The position numbers were made by a program, and so were the translations under genes. From an uncultured Bacteroides sp. (GTDB lineage: Bacteria; Bacteroidota; Bacteroidia; Bacteroidales; Bacteroidaceae): a stretch of DNA of 29,333 bases. Shown piece after piece: positions 8,224 to 17,292 of the stretch. Below the pieces are notes generated by a model. It searched no databases. It saw only the letters and a list, made by a program, of their open reading frames with translations, and was not told the origin of the DNA. Location: positions 1 through 29,333 of the forward strand of contig USQO01000020.1 of assembly GCA_900556845.1 (NCBI GenBank). The letters run 5' to 3'. Position 1 is the stretch's first letter. Each line of letters begins with the position of its first letter.

Positions 8224-9525
8224 TTATTGTTTCATCAAATAGCTTTTGAAAGAAGCAAAGTCCTTTTCCATAGGAACACTTTCCTTCTGACCTTTCATAA
8301 AGGCTTGAAGCTTATCGGGTATCTGAACTTTTGCACCTATAATGGCTTCTACAGTCTGCAGGAATTTTGCCGGATGGGCTGTTTCCAAGAAGACTCCGGT
8401 TTCTCCCGGTTGCAACTGTTCTGCAAGTGCTCTGTATCCACAAGCTCCATGTGGATCTAGCAAATACCCGGTTTCACTGTATACAGCCTGTACGGACTCA
8501 CGAATCTGTTCGTCTGTATAAGTCTCTCCGCTTATCTCTTTCGTTATTGCTTCATGACTTCCTCCGTAAAGGTCATAAATTCGGGCAAAATTACTAGGGT
8601 CACCCACATCCATAGCATTGGCAATAGTGGCTACAGATGGTTTTGGTGAATAAATACCAGTCTTGAGATATTGATAGAAAATATCATTCCGATTATTGGC
8701 TGCAATGAAACGCTTAACAGGCAATCCCATATATTTACCAAACAAACCTGCTGTTATGTTTCCAAAGTTTCCACTAGGTACACATATTACCAGATTATCG
8801 GCTTTACCCAGCTTTTTCATTTGTGCATAAGCATAGAAATAATAAAATGCCTGAGGCAGGAAACGGGCAACATTAATGGAATTTGCAGAGGTTAGCTGCA
8901 TGTGCTCATTCAGCTCTTTATCCATAAATGCACTCTTCACCAATGTCTGACAATCGTCAAAGGTTCCGTTTACCTCGATAGCCGTAATATTATTACCCAG
9001 TGTTGTGAATTGTTTTTCCTGTATTTCGCTCACTTTACCTTTTGGATAAAGTACATATACGTGAATACCCTCAACTCCCAAAAAGCCGTTGGCTACAGCA
9101 CTACCTGTGTCACCCGAAGTTGCTACCAACACATTTACCTGCTTCTTACCTTCTTTACGGATAAAATATCCTAGCAAACGGGCCATGAAACGCGCACCTA
9201 CATCTTTAAATGCAAGTGTAGGTCCATGAAATAACTCTAACGAATAGATATTATCTTTCACTTTAACGGCAGGCACATCGAAACTCAAAGTATCATAAAC
9301 AATCTGTTTCAAAGTTTCTGCCGGAATATCACTTCCAAAGAAAGCATCGGCTACCCGATAAGCTATCTCCTGAAACGACAGCTTATCAATTTCTTCGAAA
9401 AAAGAAACAGGAAGTTTCTTTATTTCAGCAGGCATATACAAACCACGGTCTGCTGCAAGTCCTTTTACGACAGCCTCTTCCAAGGTCGCATCAGGCGCAT
9501 TCTTGTTGGTACTATAGTATTTCAT
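8224..9525 (-). CDS. thrC: Threonine synthase
   Basis: A 433-residue pyridoxal-phosphate enzyme that converts O-phosphohomoserine to threonine in the cytoplasm, the last step of the pathway. The N-terminus MKYYSTNKNAPDATLEEAV is typical of threonine synthases. The PLP-binding lysine is K107 in HGPTLAFKDVGARFM. The cofactor-binding ATSGDTGSAVANGF and CVPSGNFGNI loops are present, and length fits the family. It is the last gene of the thrA - apgM - thrC operon, 26 bp after the stop of the homoserine kinase candidate, and ends at a strong terminator. Supply of its substrate needs a homoserine kinase, for which the upstream neighbour is the only candidate in the operon. Confidence 0.96.
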   Translation of the reverse strand: MKYYSTNKNAPDATLEEAVVKGLAADRGLYMPAEIKKLPVSFFEEIDKLSFQEIAYRVADAFFGSDIPAETLKQIVYDTLSFDVPAVKVKDNIYSLELFHGPTLAFKDVGARFMARLLGYFIRKEGKKQVNVLVATSGDTGSAVANGFLGVEGIHVYVLYPKGKVSEIQEKQFTTLGNNITAIEVNGTFDDCQTLVKSAFMDKELNEHMQLTSANSINVARFLPQAFYYFYAYAQMKKLGKADNLVICVPSGNFGNITAGLFGKYMGLPVKRFIAANNRNDIFYQYLKTGIYSPKPSVATIANAMDVGDPSNFARIYDLYGGSHEAITKEISGETYTDEQIRESVQAVYSETGYLLDPHGACGYRALAEQLQPGETGVFLETAHPAKFLQTVEAIIGAKVQIPDKLQAFMKGQKESVPMEKDFASFKSYLMKQ

Positions 9526-9551
9526 AATATCATTCTATCATTAAAGGTTTT

Positions 9552-10763
9552 TCAAATTTTCATAAACTCATTCATAAACTGGTCCTTTTCCAATGTTCCG
9601 TATCCTCCCTGCCGACAAACTACTTCATCATAGTATTGTACGTCATCAGGTTCAATACCCGGATAATAAATCAAAAAAGGAACAGGCTCTGCCGTGTGTG
9701 TGCGATGCTCACAAGGAGTAGGATGGTCAGGCAAAACAGCAATAGCAACCGGTTCATCCCAGTTTTTTATAGCCTCATAAATTGGTCCGATTGCTCTTTT
9801 ATCCAAATATTCGATTGTCTTCAACTTTAAGTCAATATTTCCTTCGTGTCCCGCTTCATCGCTCGCCTCAACATGCAGATAAACAAAGTCATTCTCTTTC
9901 AAAGCCTCAATAGCAGCCTGTGCCTTACCTTCATAATTCGTAGTATAAAGTCCGGTAGCCCCTTCCACATCTATACATTGCAATCCGGCATAATGACCGA
10001 TTCCACGAATCAAATCGACTGCCGTAATAACAGCACCCGAACGGATTGCCGGATACTTCTGCGACAAAAGCTCCATCTTTGGACGGTACCCCGGACTCCA
10101 AGGCCAAATACTGTTAGCCGGATCTTTTCCTTCAGATACACGCTTTAAATTAACGGGATGTGTTGCCAGCAATTCCTGTGATTTCAAAATCAAAGTATTC
10201 AACAATTCGGCTGTCGACTGAGCCTCAGGACAATCTGCTTTCACCATATTCTGCCGGAATGGCTGCATCGGAATGTCATGGGGAGGAACACAAGACACAC
10301 GCTTGTCGCCTCCTTTGATAACCAGCAGATGCCGATACTGAACTCCAGTATAAAAACGAATCCGTTCCGTTGCCAGATGCTGATTCAAAAACTGTATCAG
10401 CTCATCAGCTTCTTCAGTCGTAATATGACCCGCCGAATGATTCTTGAGTGTCTCTCCTTCCACACAGATGATATTACAACGCATAGCCATATCACCGGGT
10501 TCAAGCTCTACGTCTATACTGGCAGCTTCAAGCACTCCCCTTCCCTCGTACACTTTATACAAATCATAACCCATTACAGACATATTGGCTACTTCACTTC
10601 CAGGGTGAAATCCATCTGCTACAGTCTTCAGCATACCTGTACGTCCCATACGCGCCAGCAAATCCATATAAAGAGTTTCGGCGTATTGCAATAGTGTCTT
10701 GTTTCCTAAGGCAGGTACAGCCCAATCAGCCATACCATCGCCTAAAATAATGATGTGTTTCAT
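9552..10763 (-). CDS. ApgM-type phosphoglycerate mutase-like protein, probable homoserine kinase
   Basis: A 403-residue metalloenzyme of the alkaline phosphatase superfamily, archaeal-type cofactor-independent phosphoglycerate mutase (ApgM) family. Visible motifs: the metal-binding GDGMAD near residue 8, the GSEVANMSVMGYD block with the nucleophile S62, DEAGHEGN near residue 300 and LPDHPTPCEHRTHT near residue 343. The gene lies between thrA and thrC with gaps of 32 and 26 bp, where a homoserine kinase is expected, and no GHMP-type thrB is present. Proteins of this subgroup are known as proposed homoserine kinases on this kind of context. I therefore infer phosphorylation of homoserine rather than a glycolytic role, but the sequence alone does not prove it. 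The ATG at 10763 is chosen; a TTG three codons upstream is unlikely. Confidence 0.85.
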   Translation of the reverse strand: MKHIIILGDGMADWAVPALGNKTLLQYAETLYMDLLARMGRTGMLKTVADGFHPGSEVANMSVMGYDLYKVYEGRGVLEAASIDVELEPGDMAMRCNIICVEGETLKNHSAGHITTEEADELIQFLNQHLATERIRFYTGVQYRHLLVIKGGDKRVSCVPPHDIPMQPFRQNMVKADCPEAQSTAELLNTLILKSQELLATHPVNLKRVSEGKDPANSIWPWSPGYRPKMELLSQKYPAIRSGAVITAVDLIRGIGHYAGLQCIDVEGATGLYTTNYEGKAQAAIEALKENDFVYLHVEASDEAGHEGNIDLKLKTIEYLDKRAIGPIYEAIKNWDEPVAIAVLPDHPTPCEHRTHTAEPVPFLIYYPGIEPDDVQYYDEVVCRQGGYGTLEKDQFMNEFMKI

Positions 10764-10795
10764 ATTGTACAAAGATTAATGTAAAACTTTGTTTG

Positions 10796-13228
10796 TCAGA
10801 TATTAGCAATCCGCATGATGTCGGCAAAGACACCGGCAGCCGTAACACTGGCACCGGCACCATAGCCCTGAATCAACATCGGATATTCTCTATAGCGTTC
10901 TGTTGTAAGCAGAATTATATTATTACTACCTTCCAAATTGTAGAAAGGGTGTTCTGGTGTAACTTCCTGCAAGGAAACCGAACCTTTACCGTCTTCAAAA
11001 CGAGCTACAAAACGCCAGCGTTTGTTTCCTGCCTCCAATACTTTACGACGTTCTTCAAACTCTGCATCCAACTCCGGAATATGTTTCCAGAAATCATCCA
11101 GTGTACCTTCAAAATAACCATCTGGTATGAAGAGATGTTTTTCTACATCTTCCTGATTCAACAGATAGCCAGCCTCACGAGCCAGAATGACCAGTTTACG
11201 AATAACATCCTTACCACACAAGTCAATACGCGGATCCGGTTCGGAATATCCCTGTTCTTTTGCCTGATGAATAGCCTGGCTCAACGACAAGTCTGCACTG
11301 ATTTTATTGAATATGAAATTCAGCGTACCGCTAAGTACAGCTTCTATACGCAGAATCTTATCTCCACTGGTGATGAGGTCGTTCATCGTACTGATAACAG
11401 GCAGACCGGCACCGACATTGGTTTCGAAAAGATATTTCACGCCACGCAAACGGGCAATCGATTTCAGCTCGGAATAAATTGCATAATCAGACGAAGCCGC
11501 AATCTTATTCGCTGCAACAACCGAAATATTATGACTAAGGAATTCTTTATATAATGCCGCAATATCTGCACTCGCAGTACAGTCTACAAATACAGAGTTA
11601 AAAATATTCATACCAATAATCTCGTCATGCAGCACCTGTGGAGAAGATGGCATACCCTGCTCTTCCAAAATCTGTCGATAATTACTCAGGTCAATGCCTC
11701 TGCGTGTAAAATAAGCCTGATGTCCGTTGGCTATACCAACCACCCGCAACTTCAGTCCACGTTCCTGCATCAACTTTTCCTGCTGACTCTTGATTTGGTC
11801 TATCAAACTGTGACCTACCGTACCGATACCACAAATAAACAGATTCAGTACCTGATACTCCGACAAGAAGAAGGAATCATGAATAACATTCAGTGTCTTT
11901 CGAAGTGACGAACCGTTTACAACAAACGAGATATTGGTTTCCGAAGCACCCTGTGCACAAGCTATCACGTTAATTCCATTACGGCCCAGTGTTCCGAACA
12001 GTTTTCCGGCAATACCCGGTGTATGTTTCATGTTCTCACCTACAATAGCCACAGTAGCCAGTCCGCCTTCTGCTTTCATCGGACTGATTTCTCCCATTTC
12101 AATTTCTTTGGCAAACTCCTCATCCAACACCTTGCAAGCCAGTTCGGCATCTTCATTCCGCACTCCAATGGAAGTTGAATTTTCAGAAGAAGCCTGTGAA
12201 ACCAAGAACACACTGATTCCATTTTCGGCCAATGTTTTGAAGATACGGTAATTCACTCCAATAACTCCTACCATTCCTAAACCAGTCATAGTTATCAGAC
12301 AGGTATTGTTGATAGAAGAAATACCCTTAATGGGTTTAGAGAAATGATCTGCATCCTGCTTCACAATGGTACCGGGAGCTTCCGGGTTAAACGTATTCTT
12401 AATAAGAATAGGAATATTTTTATGACACACTGGATAAATAGTAGGCGGATAAACAACCTTAGCACCAAAGTTGCACAATTCCATTGCCTCCACGTAAGAC
12501 AATTCAGTAATAGGGTAAGCCGTACTGATTACCTTCGGGTCAGCAGTCATAAAACCATCCACATCTGTCCAAATCTCCAGAATATCAGCATCCAGTGCTG
12601 CTGCAATAATAGAAGCAGTGTAATCAGAACCACCACGACCCAGATTGGTAACCTCACCCGTATGTTTATCTGTCGAAATAAATCCGGGAACCATCGCTAC
12701 CTTTGGCAACTCTTTAAAAGTCTCTCTCACCAGCTGATTGGTCAGTTCGGAGTCCAGTATGTGTTTATTATGCTTCTTTTCAGTCTTGATAAATGTTCTG
12801 GAATCATACCACACTGCATCTTTGATTAAGACAGCGGCAATGGCAGAAGACAGACGTTCACCGTAACTTACAATCGTAGCCGAGGTTTTCGGAGAAAGGT
12901 CACGAATAAGGAATATACCTTGAAAAATATCTTTAAGCTCACTCAGCAACTCGTTCACCAGTTCAAGCAGATCTTCACGCTCCTTGCAGGCAGGAATCAG
13001 CGTATACACCATTTCGATGTGCCGGTTTACAATTTCCTTCATCTCCTTTTCGTATGCCGAATCACCGGCAGCAGCCATTTTCGAAGTGTTTATCAGTTTA
13101 TCGGTAATACCTCCCAATGCAGATACAACAACAATCACATTGTCGTCTACCGATTCTACAATTTTTTTTACACTCAACATACTGCTCACAGAGCCCACAG
13201 ATGAACCGCCAAATTTCAATACTTTCAT
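10796..13228 (-). CDS. thrA: Bifunctional aspartokinase / homoserine dehydrogenase
   Basis: An 810-residue fusion that catalyses the first and third steps of the aspartate family pathway. The N-terminal aspartokinase begins MKVLKFGGSSVGS with the kinase motif KFGGSS at 5-10, and GRGGSDYTA lies in the substrate-binding part. Middle ACT-type regulatory repeats are seen around LITMTGLGMVGVIG and VAIVGENMKHTPGIAG, the expected site of threonine feedback. The C-terminal homoserine dehydrogenase starts at about residue 460 with the nucleotide-binding LFICGIGTVGHSL and contains VLSGTLNFIFNKI. Length matches E. coli ThrA (about 820). It is the first structural gene of the operon and lies 92 bp behind the terminator-like hairpin of a Thr/Met/Ile-rich leader, so attenuation is likely in addition to allosteric control. 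Confidence 0.96.
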   Translation of the reverse strand: MKVLKFGGSSVGSVSSMLSVKKIVESVDDNVIVVVSALGGITDKLINTSKMAAAGDSAYEKEMKEIVNRHIEMVYTLIPACKEREDLLELVNELLSELKDIFQGIFLIRDLSPKTSATIVSYGERLSSAIAAVLIKDAVWYDSRTFIKTEKKHNKHILDSELTNQLVRETFKELPKVAMVPGFISTDKHTGEVTNLGRGGSDYTASIIAAALDADILEIWTDVDGFMTADPKVISTAYPITELSYVEAMELCNFGAKVVYPPTIYPVCHKNIPILIKNTFNPEAPGTIVKQDADHFSKPIKGISSINNTCLITMTGLGMVGVIGVNYRIFKTLAENGISVFLVSQASSENSTSIGVRNEDAELACKVLDEEFAKEIEMGEISPMKAEGGLATVAIVGENMKHTPGIAGKLFGTLGRNGINVIACAQGASETNISFVVNGSSLRKTLNVIHDSFFLSEYQVLNLFICGIGTVGHSLIDQIKSQQEKLMQERGLKLRVVGIANGHQAYFTRRGIDLSNYRQILEEQGMPSSPQVLHDEIIGMNIFNSVFVDCTASADIAALYKEFLSHNISVVAANKIAASSDYAIYSELKSIARLRGVKYLFETNVGAGLPVISTMNDLITSGDKILRIEAVLSGTLNFIFNKISADLSLSQAIHQAKEQGYSEPDPRIDLCGKDVIRKLVILAREAGYLLNQEDVEKHLFIPDGYFEGTLDDFWKHIPELDAEFEERRKVLEAGNKRWRFVARFEDGKGSVSLQEVTPEHPFYNLEGSNNIILLTTERYREYPMLIQGYGAGASVTAAGVFADIMRIANI

Positions 13229-13321
13229 GATTCCAGAATATTTATAGCCTCTGCATCAGAAAAGCAATGCATATAGCTTCCCGCCTACAGAGAACAGAAT
13301 TTGAAAAAAAGAATATAGATA

Positions 13322-13360
13322 TAAAAAAGAAGCCTACGTCCATAGGCGTGTATCACGTAG
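13322..13360 (-). terminator. Attenuator hairpin of the thr operon leader
   Basis: On the minus strand, GCCTA, six bases, TAGGC (13347-13332) is followed by TTCTTTTTT, an intrinsic terminator placed between the leader peptide and thrA. Alternative pairings overlap it. CTACGT (13360-13355) pairs with ACGTAG (13339-13334). A larger fold uses ATAG and GTGT upstream with ACAC and CTAT (of the GCCTA arm). Mutually exclusive folds are what transcription attenuation requires. Confidence 0.65.
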
Positions 13361-13379
13361 AAACACATATATACTATCC

Positions 13380-13469
13380 TTAACCCCGAGGGGTCATCCC
13401 GGCAGTAGCAGTGATGGTAAACATTGTCCCCATCCCGGTCATATTGATATGAAGATAGTATTCAGTCAT
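13380..13469 (-). CDS. thr operon leader peptide
   Basis: A 29-codon open frame from ATG at 13469 to TAA at 13380-13382, located about 15 bases after the predicted transcription start and 240 bp before thrA. It encodes 7 Thr, 5 Met and 2 Ile; the core reads NMTGMGTMFTITATAGMT. These are the end products made from the aspartate/homoserine branch that the operon feeds. A rho-independent terminator follows 33 bases after its stop. Composition and position parallel the E. coli ThrL leader, although the sequence is different. Inferred role: ribosome stalling at scarce Thr (and perhaps Met or Ile) codons lets RNA polymerase pass the attenuator. The peptide itself probably has no other function. Confidence 0.8.
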   Translation of the reverse strand: MTEYYLHINMTGMGTMFTITATAGMTPRG

Positions 13470-13490
13470 AAATTATTGTTTAACTGGAAG

Positions 13491-13498
13491 CAAATATA
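13491..13498 (-). promoter_or_regulatory. -7 element of the thr operon promoter
   Basis: On the minus strand this reads TATATTTG followed by C, a full match to TAnnTTTG. Transcription would start at about 13484, some 15 bases before the leader peptide ATG. No clear TTTG is found at the -33 distance. Confidence 0.6.
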
Positions 13499-13601
13499 GG
13501 AACATTTTTCTATAATCCATGAAGTTTCTGCTTTTTTTTGAGTAAAAGCATGGAAATATCAACATTTTCCTGACAGACGATGCAGGAATAAGGCTTTTTT
13601 A

Positions 13602-13609
13602 TATCTTTG
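13602..13609 (+). promoter_or_regulatory. -7 element of the radA promoter
   Basis: TATCTTTG followed by C is a full match to TAnnTTTG. The start of transcription would be near 13616, giving a leader of about 29 bases to the radA ATG at 13645. It is divergent from the thr promoter about 100 bp away. Between them a 7-bp inverted repeat TGCTTTT/AAAAGCA spans 13529-13550. Confidence 0.6.
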
Positions 13610-13644
13610 CTGAAATAAGAACATTGGTAATAGAATACATAATC

Positions 13645-15015
13645 ATGGCAAAAGAAAAAACGGTTTATATCTGTACAAACTGTGGATACGATTCTCCTAA
13701 ATGGGCAGGGAAATGTCCTTCGTGTGGTGCATGGAATACTTTTACAGAAGAGGTTCTGCGTAAAGCGCCATCTGTAAACCGGAATATCGCGTTCAGTTCC
13801 GAAAAAATGGGAACTAAGCCGCAAGTCCTTAAAGAAATTGTATCGGGTGACGAACAGCGCATCGACTTGCATGATGATGAACTGAACAGGGTATTGGGAG
13901 GCGGACTGGTAAAAGGATCGCTAACGCTGATTGGAGGTGAACCGGGCATCGGAAAGTCTACACTTGTACTGCAAACCGTACTGCGCCTGCATGATCAAAA
14001 GGTATTATATATTTCGGGAGAAGAAAGTGCACGACAGCTTAAATTACGTGCCGACCGTATCCCTCACACGGATTCCAACTGTCTCATTGCATGCGAAACT
14101 TCGCTGGAACAAATCTTTACACATATCAAGAACACCGCTCCCGATTTGGTTATCATCGATTCTATTCAGACAATTTCAACAGAAAACATTGACTCCTCAC
14201 CGGGTAGTCTGGTCCAAGTCAGAGAATGTTCAGCTTCCATTTTAAAGTTTGCCAAAGAAAGCGGAACACCGGTTATTCTGATAGGACATATTAATAAGGA
14301 GGGAAGCATAGCCGGCCCCAAGGTGCTGGAACACATTGTGGACACCGTATTGCAGTTCGAAGGCGACCAGCATTATATGTACCGCATCCTCCGCAGCATC
14401 AAAAACCGATTTGGAAGTACAGCCGAACTGGGTATCTATGAAATGCGGCAAGACGGACTGAGACAGGTAAGCAATCCATCCGAGTTATTGCTGACCCAAG
14501 ACCTGGAAGGCATGAGTGGTACGGCCATAGCCTGCGCCATGGAAGGAATACGTCCTTTTCTGATTGAAGTCCAAGCACTGGTAAGTACAGCCGCATACGG
14601 TATGCCGCAACGTTCAGCTACCGGATTCGACTTGAGGCGTATGAACATGCTGCTGGCTGTTCTTGAGAAAAGAGTCGGCTTCAAGTTATCCCAAAAAGAT
14701 GTCTTTCTCAACATCGCCGGAGGCCTGAAAGTGAATGATCCGGCCATCGACCTGTCTGTTATCAGCGCCATTCTGTCAAGCAATATGGACACTGAGATAG
14801 AAACCGGTGTCTGTATGACTGGTGAGGTAGGACTTAGTGGAGAAATCCGTCCCGTAAACCGCATAGAACAGCGTATTGCCGAAGCTGAGAAGTTGGGATT
14901 CAAACAGATACTTATCCCCAGACAGAACCTGCAAGGACTGAATACAAAGAACATTCAAATCGAACTAATTCCTGTAAGAAAAGTAGAAGAGGCATTCAGG
15001 CAATTATTCGGATAG
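13645..15015 (+). CDS. radA: DNA repair protein RadA (Sms)
   Basis: A 456-residue RecA-related ATPase that helps process branched recombination intermediates. Domains in order: a four-cysteine zinc finger (C10, C13, C24, C27 in CTNCGYDSPKWAGKCPSC), a Walker A motif GGEPGIGKST at 97-106, a Walker B region DLVIIDSIQT near 168-176, the RadA signature KNRFGS at 253-258, and a Lon-protease-like C-terminal domain (MTGEVGLSGEIRPV). Length fits the family. The ATG at 13645 is preferred because the zinc finger follows directly and the predicted transcription start is near 13616. An in-frame TTG at 13624 would add seven residues and has no support. It appears to be a single-gene unit. Confidence 0.97.
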   Translation: MAKEKTVYICTNCGYDSPKWAGKCPSCGAWNTFTEEVLRKAPSVNRNIAFSSEKMGTKPQVLKEIVSGDEQRIDLHDDELNRVLGGGLVKGSLTLIGGEPGIGKSTLVLQTVLRLHDQKVLYISGEESARQLKLRADRIPHTDSNCLIACETSLEQIFTHIKNTAPDLVIIDSIQTISTENIDSSPGSLVQVRECSASILKFAKESGTPVILIGHINKEGSIAGPKVLEHIVDTVLQFEGDQHYMYRILRSIKNRFGSTAELGIYEMRQDGLRQVSNPSELLLTQDLEGMSGTAIACAMEGIRPFLIEVQALVSTAAYGMPQRSATGFDLRRMNMLLAVLEKRVGFKLSQKDVFLNIAGGLKVNDPAIDLSVISAILSSNMDTEIETGVCMTGEVGLSGEIRPVNRIEQRIAEAEKLGFKQILIPRQNLQGLNTKNIQIELIPVRKVEEAFRQLFG

Positions 15016-15026
15016 AAAAAAATATA

Positions 15027-15034
15027 TATCTTTA
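15027..15034 (+). promoter_or_regulatory. Probable -7 element of the DUF4838 gene
   Basis: TATCTTTA matches five of the six fixed positions of TAnnTTTG (A for the final G). It lies 12 bases after the radA stop and 41 bases before the ATG at 15075. No convincing -33 element is seen. Confidence 0.4.
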
Positions 15035-15074
15035 CTGCAAAATTCATTATAGACGAAAAACACAACTAATTTCT

Positions 15075-17282
15075 ATGAAAAAAAGAGGTATCTTCAAACT
15101 ACTTTTGCTGGCAGGATGTATGGGATGTTCCATGCATGCAGCACAGGCACAAGTAGAACTTGTCAAAGAAGGAAAAAGTTCTTCAAGAATTATTGTTACA
15201 GAAGCCAATCGTGTAAATCAGACCGCAGCCAACATTCTGCAAGATGTCATTCAGCGAATCAGCGGCTGTCAGCTTGAAATCAAGCAAGGTAAAAAAGCAC
15301 AAAAAGGTGACATCGTCATCGGGGGCGAAGCTCCAGCCGATGTAAAGAGTGACGGATTTCACCTTTCTACTACCGATGGTATTGTCCGCATCAGCGGTAA
15401 AAACAACGGAGCTGCATACGGTGCTGTTACCTTATTGGAAAAAGAATGGGGAGTAAACTATTGGGGAGAAGGCCAGTTTGACATTGTCCCTCAGAAAAAC
15501 CTGTCTTTGCCTGCAATGGATACAACTGACAACCCGTCTTTCCGCTACAGACAAACACAGTTTTATACCTTACCCAAAGATACTTTATATAAATGGTGGT
15601 ATCGGTTGGAAGAACCGTACGAAGCCTTTGCTGCCAATTATTGGGTACATACTTTCGATAAGCTTTTGCCTTCGGACGTATACGGCAAGGCACATCCCGA
15701 ATACTATGCTTATTTCAAAGGAAAGCGCCATCCGGGAAAAGCCAGCCAGTGGTGTCTGACAAATCCCGAAGTGCTGGAAATCGTGGCTGCACGTATTGAC
15801 TCCATATTCAAGGCGAATCCTGACCAGAAGCTCATCTGCGTAAGTCAGAATGACGGAAACTATACCAACTGTACCTGTCCTTCGTGCAAGAAGATTGACG
15901 ATGAAGAAGGAAGCTTCTCGGGAAGTCTCATCCACTTTATCAACAAACTGGCAGCCCGATTCCCCGACAAGGAAATTGCGACCCTGGCCTATCTGTACAC
16001 CATGAACCCTCCTAAGAACATCAAGCCACTGCCTAATGTTGTTATCATGTTGTGCGACATTGACTGCAAGAGAGAGGTAGCACTTACGGAAAATGCCAGC
16101 GGACAATACTTCATGAAAGCTTTGGAAGGCTGGTCTGCCATCAGCAATAACTTGTTTGTATGGGATTATGGAATCAACTTCGACAACTATTTGTCTCCGT
16201 TCCCGAACTTCCATATTCTGCAGCCCAATATACGCACGTTCCGCGACCATCATGTAAACATGCATTTCTCGCAAATAGCCAGCAACCGCGGAGGCGATTT
16301 TGCAGAACTCCGCACTTATCTGGTTTCAAAATTAATGTGGAATCCGGACATCGATGTAGATGCAACCATGCAATTCTTCCTGAATCATTATTACGGAGAA
16401 GCCGGACATTATATTTACCGCTATCTGAAGATGATTGAAGGAGCCCTGATGGGAAGCAACAAAGAACTGTGGATTTACGATTCACCGGTCACTCACAAGC
16501 AAGGTATGCTGAAACCGGTATTGCTAAAACGCTATCAGGAATTATTCGATGCAGCCGAAAAAGCTGTAGCAGACAATCCTGTTTATCTGGACCGTGTACA
16601 GCGCAGCCGCTTGCCGTTGCTTTACTCCGAACTGGAAATTTTACGTACGGAAAATGAAAAGGATTATAAGGCAGTCAATGAAAAGCTGGACTACTTTGAG
16701 CAGCAGGTAAAGAAATTCAAAGTACCGACACTGAACGAAAGAAGCAACTCTCCGGTAGAATACTGTGAGCTATACCGCAAACGCTATATGCCGTCTGCCG
16801 AAAAGAATCTGGCTGCCAATGCTAAAATAACCTTCCTTACTCAACCCACCAGCGAACGTTACCAGAAACTGGGACAAACGGCACTGACCGACGGACTGTT
16901 TGGAGGTGCTACTTTCCAGGACAGCTGGGTAGGCTGGGAAGGCATAGACGGTTCGTTCATTGTCGATATGGGCGAAGTTAAAAATATCAGCAGTGTAGAA
17001 ACCGACTTCCTGCATCAGGTGGGTGCATGGATTCTGCTTCCTAAACAAGTGAATTACTCGTATTCAGCAGATGGAAAGACCTATACACAATGGGATAGCA
17101 TTGCTATTCCGGAAGAACGTTCGGGTACTGTCCGGTTCGAAGGAGTAAAAGCACAATCCGGTCAGGCCTTCCCTGCCCGATATATCAAAGTGGAAGTCAT
17201 CGGAACTAAAGTCTGTCCTACTTGGCATTATGGCGTAGGACATCCTTGCTGGTTCTTCATCGACGAAGTCACAGTAAAATAA
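15075..17282 (+). CDS. Exported DUF4838 protein with C-terminal discoidin-like domain
   Basis: A 735-residue exported protein. The signal peptide ends AAQAQ near residue 26. Residues about 30-145 resemble the N-terminal domain that precedes catalytic barrels in alpha-glucuronidase and hexosaminidase families (IVIGGE, DGFHLSTTDGIVRISGKN, GAAYGAVTLLEKEWGV). The central part contains the DUF4838 hallmark CVSQNDGNYTN followed by CTCPSCKKIDDEEGS, with a cluster of cysteines. The last 130 residues look like an F5/8 type C (discoidin) carbohydrate-binding domain (NLAANAKITF, DGLFGG, ARYIKVEVIG). The fold suggests action on or binding to complex glycans, but no activity can be assigned. It stands alone between radA and a terminator; its partners are unknown. 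Confidence 0.8.
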   Translation: MKKRGIFKLLLLAGCMGCSMHAAQAQVELVKEGKSSSRIIVTEANRVNQTAANILQDVIQRISGCQLEIKQGKKAQKGDIVIGGEAPADVKSDGFHLSTTDGIVRISGKNNGAAYGAVTLLEKEWGVNYWGEGQFDIVPQKNLSLPAMDTTDNPSFRYRQTQFYTLPKDTLYKWWYRLEEPYEAFAANYWVHTFDKLLPSDVYGKAHPEYYAYFKGKRHPGKASQWCLTNPEVLEIVAARIDSIFKANPDQKLICVSQNDGNYTNCTCPSCKKIDDEEGSFSGSLIHFINKLAARFPDKEIATLAYLYTMNPPKNIKPLPNVVIMLCDIDCKREVALTENASGQYFMKALEGWSAISNNLFVWDYGINFDNYLSPFPNFHILQPNIRTFRDHHVNMHFSQIASNRGGDFAELRTYLVSKLMWNPDIDVDATMQFFLNHYYGEAGHYIYRYLKMIEGALMGSNKELWIYDSPVTHKQGMLKPVLLKRYQELFDAAEKAVADNPVYLDRVQRSRLPLLYSELEILRTENEKDYKAVNEKLDYFEQQVKKFKVPTLNERSNSPVEYCELYRKRYMPSAEKNLAANAKITFLTQPTSERYQKLGQTALTDGLFGGATFQDSWVGWEGIDGSFIVDMGEVKNISSVETDFLHQVGAWILLPKQVNYSYSADGKTYTQWDSIAIPEERSGTVRFEGVKAQSGQAFPARYIKVEVIGTKVCPTWHYGVGHPCWFFIDEVTVK

Positions 17283-17292
17283 AAATAAACTT

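Noticed and set aside
13380..13398. Short GC hairpin in ACCCCTCGGGGT at the end of the leader peptide frame
   Set aside because: It has no U-run after it and overlaps the leader stop codon. It may be part of the attenuator folding but is not a separate terminator.
15585..16274. 229-codon minus-strand frame
   Set aside because: It is antisense to the DUF4838 gene, has no motif or signal, and follows from the codon composition of the real gene.
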